Shown here piece by piece: positions 20,811 through 28,733 of a stretch of DNA of 28,733 bases. Positions within the stretch are counted from its first letter, which is position 1. Each line of letters begins with the position of its first letter. A model generated the notes under the pieces. That model was not told where the DNA came from and did not search any database. It worked only from the letters and a program-made list of their open reading frames with translations. The translations under genes were made by a program, and so were the position numbers. Source of the stretch: Beroe ovata (taxonomy: Eukaryota; Ctenophora; Nuda; Beroida; Beroidae); contig CAMPET010000114.1 in NCBI GenBank assembly GCA_946803715.1, forward strand, positions 44,791 through 73,523, written 5' to 3'.

Positions 20811-21859
20811 ATACCGAGATGGTGGTATTGTTGCATTTATCGCAAAGCCGAGTGCCGATGAGTTATGCACGTTGGTTACCACGAGCAGTGCTATAAGTCC
20901 AGTTATTGAACTGGAGTAGCTAGGCTGAGCTGGTTTTAGTAAAATCCACAGGTATTCTTGTGTATTATGGAGGAATTTAGACTTGTGTACTCTAAGAGGA
21001 AGTTAGACTGAGAGAGGATTCTGACGTCACACTTGAGTGTTTAAGAGTAGTACTGCACGTATCCATTGTTCAACGCAGAATTACACTCAAATAGCTCACT
21101 GCATAACTCACATGAACATATTATTATTATTGTGTACGTTATGACATGTAAACAATGCTAAAATGCATATATTGATGCTGTAGAATTTCGAGCAAGGTCT
21201 CAGCAAGTGGTTGACTATGCTCATAACATATCTGTGTCACAGTAGTTCATTCCGACTTACGTACAACAGTTTCCAAAGTAAAACTGGCAACTCGAACTAT
21301 TCGGGGCTTGCTTACTACAACCAAGAACCATTGACCAGTGACCATATTACATAGGATTGCAGTGATTGGGTCAACTACGACCTTTATGGGAGCTAAATGT
21401 GAAGCATCTTAGAATACGTGGAATAGTGTATTGGCGGAAAGAGGTATAACCAATGAAAAGTAAAATCATGCTGGCAGTGATGAACGAAATGTGGAAGTAA
21501 TGACGAGAATTTGAGTTGGAAATCGGCGGCGAACGCCTCTTTCAGGAATTTCCTACTCAAGCCGTCAAATCATACTATGATCAAAATTTCAGAGAGGAAC
21601 AGAATTACGGGGGGACGATTATCATTACTGACGCGGATGCACACGAAAACACACTTTCCTACTCACTTTTTATTGAGTCTTTTGGTCGTTGGAGCTCCCA
21701 CGAATGTCTCTGGCTCCTCCTGAAATAAGTAATAGCTAATGTTAAATTTCCGAATGTTATTAAACGCTACGCCGTCACCACCAAATAGGTAACCGTGCCA
21801 CCTGAAAATTCTTCGCCCGATTCCATACGAATACTATCCATCACTCTGTACCATCCATC
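20811..21859. other. Noncoding stretch, nothing recognised
   Basis: Two overlapping 70-codon plus-strand frames (21511-21728) are the only notable open reading; no domain is recognised. Confidence 0.45.
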
Positions 21860-21921
21860 CCCGTGTATTTTTGAGCACTGAATCGATTCCCGCTCGTATT
21901 TTGGCCCTATCTGGCTTCCCT
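21860..21921. repeat. 62-bp direct repeat, copy A
   Basis: About 87% identical (8 mismatches in 62, no gaps, counted by eye) to 22416-22477. Shared words include TGTATTTTTGA, ATCGATTCCCG and ATTTTGGCCCTATCT. Confidence 0.8.
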
Positions 21922-22415
21922 TAAGAGCCGTTCATCAGGTGACATTTATTAACCTAACATCTGAGGAGAAATTAGGATTTTTTCGATTTTCCGATGAGCT
22001 AGCTCAAAAAATTCCTTCGGATTTGAATTCTACGTCAAAAAATAGGCCAGGAACACTTACTTTTAGTATGCCCCCTGTAAAATTGTTTTTGGTCGTTTTT
22101 TGGTATCGGTGTGTCTCATTGACTTTCGCGTTTCTGTTGTGTTTGCTTCCAACATGTTTACATTGGTCATTTGGGCGTGGTTTTACGGCGAGTTTGAACA
22201 TCAAATGATCACAACGAGCATTGATACTTATAGTGTGAGAGTAGGAGACATGAAATGGTGGAAAATAAGTGTTGTCAGTGCGAGTTACGTCCTCATTTGA
22301 GAACTTCGAAATCGAAGTATAAAAGTGTGGAGTCAGTCGATTCAATTTTACCGATACACCGATCAGAATTTCGAAGAAAATTTTTTGTCCCGTTTTCATG
22401 CAAATACTACGCATT

Positions 22416-22477
22416 CCCATGTATTTTTGAACGCAAAATCGATTCCCGATCGAATTTTGGCCCTATCTTGCTTCCCT
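22416..22477. repeat. 62-bp direct repeat, copy B
   Basis: Same-strand partner of 21860-21921, 556 bp apart. The intervening sequence is locally CpG-containing and has a 138-codon minus-strand frame (22004-22420) without a recognisable domain. The pair may mark the ends of a degenerate element or two copies of a longer eroded repeat. Confidence 0.8.
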
Positions 22478-23301
22478 GAGGCGCTATAGGTAATAGGTAT
22501 TTTATGTGACTTCGAGAAATAATTTCAATTTTATTGACTTCCTGACTATTCAGCAACTGTGATGGTTTAAGCCATGGTTTTGTCTGATAGCTAAACAGTC
22601 CACTCATCCATTTTAACCATCCTTGCTGTGACCATTACAAACATCTTAATAAACTGACCATTGCAGTGTTACCATCATGACATTGTAAACAAAGTTGACA
22701 TTTGACACGGTATTTATCAATGGAGGGTGGGGTTTTGGCAGGCATAGAGGTGGTATCAGGGTACCATACACAGAGTGGTACTTATAAAGTTGTACCAGGG
22801 TCCCTATACCAGGTACCACGATGTGAGGCCTGGTCACAAAGTGGTTGTAGTCTAATCAAACCCGTGGTTATTGGTACCTAATATTTCATTTTGATGTGGT
22901 CGCACTATAATACATTGGCGACGAATGTAAGAGAGTAATTTACTTTTCGTATAATGTGGGTGTATAGAATAAAAAATGTAATTACTACTAATATGAGGGA
23001 AGGTAATGCTGTAATGGAATTTTTGACGTTTTCCTTATCAATCCGACATTCTGTCATAAAGAAGTGCTGAAAATGAATATATTCCTATTCAACGATGACA
23101 CGTGATTTCAAGATAAGGGAGATAGGGAGGGCGTGGTTCAACCCGAAACCTAGGTCCTAGGTGGTGACAAACTTGCACAACGTGCTTTAGGAAATCGAAA
23201 GTAAAATGATATACTTACTCAATGATTCTCACGGTTTCAAACAATTCCAATAATTCGATTCTCGGTAAATTGAGATAACATCTGTATTCTCATTTTCCAC
23301 C
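22478..23301. other. Noncoding stretch with repeated GGTACC words
   Basis: GGTACC-containing words recur between 22758 and 22820. CACGTG at 23099-23104 and ACCTAGGTCCTAGGT near 23148-23162. No supported gene. Confidence 0.45.
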
Positions 23302-23530
23302 CTTATATCTTGGAATTAGAAGAAAATTTCTGGTATTCCTCTGGTTGCGAACTCAGACAATTGATGATGATGTTGTACATTGAAAGTATTTTCTCCAATT
23401 AAAGACTAACCACTGTTTCAATTGTCTGAGTTCGCAACCAGAGGAATACCAGAAATTTTCTTCTAATTCTAAGTAACTATGCGACTCTTGAAAATAACCC
23501 CCCTCCAAATGTTGATCTTATATCTTGGAA
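23302..23530. repeat. 14-bp direct repeat flanking the 52-bp hairpin
   Basis: CTTATATCTTGGAA occurs exactly at 23302-23315 and 23517-23530, bracketing the hairpin. The left copy overlaps the outer end of the left arm by 3 bp, so it is not a clean target-site duplication. Confidence 0.7.
23313..23469. repeat. Perfect 52-bp inverted repeat (foldback hairpin)
   Basis: Arm 23313-23364 is the exact reverse complement of 23418-23469, with a 53-nt loop between. One mismatch further out, three more pairs extend the stem. There is no coding capacity. Candidates are a foldback/MITE-like element, an inverted duplication from template switching, or a source of hairpin RNA (siRNA or a long pre-miRNA). 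Confidence 0.9.
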
Positions 23531-23741
23531 ACAAGAACTTGTTTCATGAATTGGCTATATCATTACACACACACACACTGTTTGGACTTCAGGTTATTGT
23601 GACACCGGGTACCCAGATAAACGCTCCAGCTTATTCTCCAGAAGGAACCACGAAACTAGAAATGGGCAAAACACCACGCTATCTCTCTATCTGGGGCCTC
23701 GATACTTGACATTTAGTTACGTTACACAATACTGGGTGATN

Positions 23742-23762
23742 GTGTATGTGTGTGTGTGTGCA
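23742..23762. repeat. Short (TG)n run next to an N
   Basis: GTGTATGTGTGTGTGTGTG following an N at 23741; CA-rich words follow at about 23840-23895. Confidence 0.8.
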
Positions 23763-23956
23763 CCCTGCAAACAGATGCCATTATATCGTGTTTACTGGTA
23801 GTCCAGGGAGTATATTCCCCATTTCCCCATTATATTCAGCACACAAACACACACACATACTTTACTAAGACAACACACATAAACACACGCACATGTTAGG
23901 ACAAAGAAATGGGGTACTGAGTAGAATCACGTGGCAGCCAGCCCTCGCAGGACACT

Positions 23957-23959
<3 letters not shown>

Positions 23960-24008
<49 letters not shown>
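23960..24008. repeat. Pure (TG)n microsatellite
   Basis: About 24 uninterrupted TG units, the longest clean run in the window. Open frames here are Cys-Val or Thr-His repeats and not genes. Confidence 0.95.
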
Positions 24009-24010
<2 letters not shown>

Positions 24011-24329
24011 CCGTTTTTTCATCAGGCTCACACAGCTTGCTTACACTGAGGTTACTCAAGCTATTATAAAACACGGGGACGTTCACCAGACTCCAGCTAT
24101 TACCAGTTATGAAGGTATACAGCAAAATCCTGTCGAGTATACTAATGTTTCCAGTGACACACAGATACACACATAGTATAATTGTGTAATTGGGGGGAAG
24201 AGGGCGCTGTGAATCATTGGTAAAGAAGAGTGGAGACGGCAAACACCGAAATCTGGTAATCGAGACCCTCCATTACCCGGACAGCGTCAGCTCAAGTGAA
24301 GTTTATGAAGGAGTAGCCGCGCCAATATA

Positions 24330-24373
24330 AGTTGGAGATCTCTCATCACACAAAGAATGTCTTATCTCCAACT
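24330..24373. repeat. 10-bp stem hairpin
   Basis: AGTTGGAGAT (24330-24339) and ATCTCCAACT (24364-24373), 24-nt loop. Confidence 0.6.
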
Positions 24374-24887
24374 GCCGGATTCTGCACGAAGCGGATTTAG
24401 ACTCTTGTCCAGCGTAATAGATATGTTGTCAAACATTCTACATTAATGACCGATCAGAATGAGCCAATGTCCCGGCTTATCAGAGAGCCACTTTGCACCA
24501 GTCGGTCAAGATACAACATTCATTGCATGCTGTAAAACACTTTCAAACAAACACATTCTCTCTCAATAACATTTAAAAATACTCATTGTAATCCTGCATA
24601 ATGAGTAGCAGTAGCTTTGTCATATTAAACATGCGTCAATCAGTTCGGAGAGATGATAAAAATAGCTATGAGTGTTAAAATTATTAAAAAAGCGTCCTAT
24701 AGAAATCGGTGAATATTTCATCTTTCAAAATCTTTGGCTGGGATTTTGAAGAATTCTTTGTAACTCGATAGTCGATTGCGATAGATAACTCACTATTACT
24801 GCCCTCCTTCTCCTAGATTAAACCCAGTAGGTATTATTCAAATCCATGTGTAGACACAAAACATACAAATATGTGTACATACGAACA
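24374..24887. other. Noncoding stretch, nothing recognised
   Basis: AT-rich sequence with no supported gene, repeat or site. Confidence 0.5.
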
Positions 24888-24930
24888 GACACACACAGAC
24901 ACACACAGACACACACACACACACACACAC
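24888..24930. repeat. (ACACACAG)n/(AC)n microsatellite
   Basis: ACACACAG units grade into a pure AC run. Confidence 0.95.
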
Positions 24931-25355
24931 ATTAATATTGGGGGGAAATAACCGCCAAATCATGACCACAGTAATAAACTCACACTGGCTCCACATGCTA
25001 ATGCAGTAAGTACCACTGACCCACGATTCAGGAGATATATGGGTATGCTATTGGATGCATAAACAGGATTAATGGTGAGGCGGGAATCATGGTTTAGAGG
25101 AAACACTTCACACGGGAAATATGATAATAGAGAGAGGAGGCAGTAGAAATTCAATCACGGTGACAACAAGTAGAACTGACACTGTCACAGAGAAATAACA
25201 GCACAGCCACAAATTACAATACAGTATTATCTTGCATTCATCCTCAATAAGAGGAATATGGTTTCCCCCATTCTAGTGTAACAATGAACAATTGACACAA
25301 AGGTGTTTCTCATTACTTCTCAAAGAGGGAGAATCTGTACAATTGTTAAATGTGT

Positions 25356-25372
25356 ATGACAGTCGCTGTCAT
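25356..25372. repeat. ATGACAG inverted pair
   Basis: ATGACAG TCG CTGTCAT is a perfect inverted repeat with a 3-nt centre, followed directly by GATTGGCTGTCAC, an inverted CCAAT and another CTGTCA. Confidence 0.6.
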
Positions 25373-25540
25373 TGATTGGCTGTCACAGAATGTCACGAAT
25401 CCTCATCATTGAGTGATTGCTCCTTTGAGAGAAAGGTGATATCCTGCAAAATGCCACTCCCATATATTCAATGCATCACACGATGTCTCACCTGCGCCTC
25501 GACGAACAAGTCCGGGTATTCCTCATCCAGTATTTCCTGT

Positions 25541-25600
25541 GTTGCCATGGTAACTGGTACTGTTACCATGGTGTTAGCTGGTGCTGACACCATGGCAACA
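25541..25600. promoter_or_regulatory. Triple X-box cluster
   Basis: GTTGCCATGGTAAC (25541-25554) is a consensus RFX X-box. GTTACCATGGTGTTA (from 25562) and GACACCATGGCAACA (25586-25600) are close variants. The CCATGG centres are 21 and 24 bp apart. The 92-codon frame across this stretch (25376-25654) is Ser/Thr-rich without a domain and I do not call it a gene. Confidence 0.5.
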
Positions 25601-25654
25601 GGTTCTGATAGCAGTGCTGTTGCTCTCATTACTTCATTACTCTATGGGAATTGA

Positions 25655-28061
25655 TTGCGCGGTAGACTACTTACTCTTCAATCAAAGAGAAAACACGAAT
25701 AGCGGACGATGAATTTAAAAACCTAACCGGGAAGACCTAATTCTACGGTTATCAACTCAAAGATCTAAGAAATGGTTATGTTAACATTTGTTTAAACACT
25801 GATCGAGCAAAACTCTGCGTTCAACAACACGACAAGTACACACGAGAAAGAAAGAGAGAAGGTATGTGTCAGTACAACAACAACTACAACTGGGATATAT
25901 GGAATGTACCCAGCAACAATTCCTCCCTGTATATTATACAGCTCCTGTCATCACTGTCCAGCAACACCCACAGGCGGAGAGATACATGTTAAAACTGATG
26001 GTCAAATCTTATATACTTTTAGCTGTAGGTATGGTCATCGGTATGTGAAGCCTGTACACTTCCCATACCTTGCAATATATGTTTTCTATCATGATGTGTT
26101 TTAGTTTGAAGCGTGGGTCTCATGTTAGTTTTTAATAAGGAATCTTGACATTCCACTATTTGACAGTTCTTATTCAATCAATGTTCAGACTGCCGAAATG
26201 TCTCCCAACTTGCTCAGGATATAAAGAGAGGCTTGTCAACTGCTTTTGTTATCATTTTACATCAGCTGTCATCTATAATCCACTGTTAAATACTCCAGTA
26301 CCGCGCTATTACCACCCATTGTCGTCGAGTAATTAGGATGAAATGACGAGACTCTAGCAAGAGAGAGGGGGGATTGGTCACAGGCTATATGGTGCGAATC
26401 ACGTGACATCGGTTCTCGCTTTTCATCGGTTGTATCTTAGTTTTCATTCGTCAGTTGGCATGAAAAATCCGTTACCACCACCAATTCCGTTATCTATATT
26501 TACCCCCCCCCCACCACCCTTAGTGTTAATCTATTTGTACCAGGGCACAACACCCTAAATGGGTGACGTTATCACGGACAAATGTCCGATTATTATCCAG
26601 CTAATACTGCTATAGATTGTAATGAGTCGCTATTATATAGCCTGGCTATAATTTGGTGATTAGTATGGTGGTTTGGACTAATCGACACCCAGATACCATA
26701 GTGTGTAGCTGTACTGGGTAAGGTTGAGGCTGTGTAGATTGTACCGAGCGTCAACTTATCAATCTGATAGCAGCGATAAGATTGACATTGCGTCTGGCTA
26801 TCGGCATTTCAGAAGCTCCTTCATAAAACACGACAGCAATCCAACACTATGTCTCATAATATGGTGCATACTCAAAACCTATTGCATTTCGATGAGAGAG
26901 TGCATCCCAATGAAACCTATGTTACATAGGCGTGATGAGGATTCTCATGCGATATGACAATATCAACATATTGAGAAGCATATTGACAGATCAATCGGAA
27001 TGGTTTCAATTGGTTGTCTCATTAAACTATTGACCGCAGACACGTAGATACTTAGAGTTCAAATGACTAAATCTAAGTTGGAACTCTGGGATTATCTTAT
27101 ACCTACTCTATAACGGTCAATAATAACCACCCTATCCGAACCTTTTGCCCCGAGAATTCTCCCTTTCTATACGTCAACTGTCAGCTGGCAGCAATATACC
27201 ACTAATTAAGCCACTTGTCAAGCTGTCAGAACACACGCGACCAATTGCCGAATGTGTCTACTGAGGAATAAATACTGAATCAATGTCGTTTCCTCTCTAT
27301 AACTTGTAGATAGTAGTCTAAACGCAGTACAACTAAATGCTAGATTTGTCTAGGTATTGGGATAAAGTGATTAAAACACGGTAATAATGGTCTGAATCAC
27401 CCAATCAATGAGTAATAAGCGTCTACATGAGTCATATTGATGTCAGACATGAGGAGCAGTTGAGAGTTCAATACAGAGTTTGGGTGTTTAGTGTGTATCT
27501 GTGCACAATAGCAGCAGTTATCTGCAAAATGCAACTTGACGGAAAAGAAATAAGAGATAAGCTTATTGTTAACCAATCTTCCCATCGACAGAACTCGCTG
27601 TGACGAATTCTACACAGAAGAGAGCTAATAGCTATCCAATTACCTCCTAATTGCCGGTTTAATTACCTGTCTCTCTTACCACAGCTATACCGGAAGCACA
27701 CCTCTGAAGTCTTTGTCTATGTATGATTATGTAATAAGTGACTGTAACTTTCTTGTGTTATTAATAACTAACTGCAGGTTATAATAGATTGTTCCAGCAA
27801 ACTTCACGCATTACACACTGCAACCCTCTGTTGCAGATAGCATCTATCTATAGCTTGGAGGAGAACATCGATCGCTATAATCTGTACATGATATCAATTG
27901 TCAGTTGTTAATAGGACAAATATAGTAACAAGCTGGCTCCCCAGCTGACATGCTCCCCACTGACATGCCCGTCATAAAGTCTAGCTCAAGTAAGAGCAAT
28001 GAGCTGTATCTACCATGGTTCTCTAGATATTATCGTATTATCATCCAGTGCCAGATTCCAG
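25655..28061. other. Noncoding stretch, nothing recognised
   Basis: Only short frames without domains. Small inverted repeats include CGGACA/TGTCCG near 26575 and TATAGCC/GGCTATA (26636-26650). A poly-C tract lies near 26502-26513, and CACGTG at 26400-26405. Confidence 0.5.
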
Positions 28062-28169
28062 TAGATACCGCACCAGTTGCCATGGTAACCTGACTGTGAC
28101 ATCTAGAGATAGTATCGACTCCTGGTCTTCAATAGATACCGTGGCAGTTGGTATGGTCACCATGGTAAC
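28062..28169. promoter_or_regulatory. Two-copy module, each copy ending in an RFX X-box
   Basis: TAGATACCG, three bases, then CAGTTG occurs at 28062-28079 and 28133-28150. Copy 1 runs into GTTGCCATGGTAAC (28076-28089) and copy 2 into GTCACCATGGTAAC (28156-28169). This is a diverged local duplication of about 71 bp. Confidence 0.55.
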
Positions 28170-28685
28170 AAGTATGATATGGCAGGAACTCATCTGGTTT
28201 CATCACACTCACAGATATTCATGGGCTATACCGCTATCAAGTATACCGGGGGTTTTATACTGTCAGATATTATAGATGAAGATATCCTGGGTCATGGTCA
28301 TTTGCTCGGCGCGATCTAGCGCTAATCAGTGGAGGCAAGCAATTACTTATGGAGTGATGAAATGATGAAAGTTTTTACGATGTGAAAATGACGTGCGATG
28401 CTAGTTTGCGACGTCAGCCTGTCTCTATAGCTCGCTCTTGGACTTGGACTCGAGCCAATTGTGAAATGAGTGGGCCTGTAATAATCTGCATACAGATTTC
28501 ATGCGCTGTGGCACACTTAGGCGAGACTCTGGAGATTCATGCGAATATGAACTGTGTAATAATTGAATATGTACTGTATCCGCAGCAGGGGAATATTAAG
28601 ATGAGTTATTAATCAAATCGGGGATCAATACACCTTCTCACGAGCGTACATCACACGCCACTTCACACATCATTACCATGAGTGA
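28170..28685. other. Noncoding stretch, nothing recognised
   Basis: No supported gene; the short plus-strand frame at 28382-28612 has no recognisable domain. Confidence 0.5.
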
Positions 28686-28720
<35 letters not shown>

Positions 28721-28733
28721 GTGTGTGTGTTTG
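28686..28733. repeat. (TG)n microsatellite at window end
   Basis: TG run with TTTG and TTG interruptions reaching the last base. Confidence 0.95.

Noticed and set aside
22004-22420. 138-codon minus-strand open frame
   Set aside because: No recognisable motif; it spans low-complexity T-rich sequence between the diverged direct repeats.

Overview
This is eukaryotic, almost certainly animal (metazoan) nuclear DNA. Four things point that way: spliced gene structure with GT-AG introns, a pleckstrin-homology (PH) domain protein carrying phosphotyrosine, SH3 and EH ligand motifs, abundant (CA)n/(TG)n microsatellites, and many animal-type regulatory words (RFX X-boxes, CACGTG E-boxes, CRE, inverted CCAAT). 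Nothing seen suggests bacterial, viral or plasmid DNA. The species cannot be named from sequence alone. The one gene has short introns (about 82 and 230 bp by my model), which fits a compact invertebrate genome, but that is inference. Isolated N bases occur near positions 1667, 4525, 7981, 8321, 10437 and 23741.

One protein-coding gene is well supported. It lies on the minus strand from about 18931 down to about 16433 and encodes a roughly 715-725 residue protein. I rebuilt a 12-codon first exon, an 82-bp first intron, a single exon of about 2.05 kb holding nearly all of the protein, and a tentative short last exon. The protein has two PH domains followed by a long disordered tail with several tyrosine motifs, proline-rich stretches and two NPF motifs. 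This is the layout of a membrane-recruited signalling docking protein. A GC-rich upstream stretch with two E2F-like sites probably holds its promoter.

The other 26 kb is mostly noncoding. The left part (1-7700) has hairpins, a compact promoter-like cluster (911-1083), a G-rich block (1630-1812) and microsatellites. The 7.7-8.5 kb region is a mosaic of two duplicated repeat units containing GGTGTCA/TGACACC palindromes. The same word recurs as a palindrome at 10.4 kb, a cluster at 10.9 kb and a degenerate tandem array at 12.0 kb. A second promoter-like cluster (12494-12547) precedes a possible small first exon on the plus strand. To the right of the gene are several palindromes, an 87% direct repeat pair near 22 kb, a perfect 52-bp inverted repeat at 23.3 kb, and clusters of RFX-type X-boxes at 25.5 and 28.1 kb.

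No complete multi-gene system is visible. The points most worth checking are the tandem-PH docking protein, the 52-bp perfect hairpin, the scattered palindromic X-boxes, the GGTGTCA repeat family and an apparent threefold excess of CACGTG.
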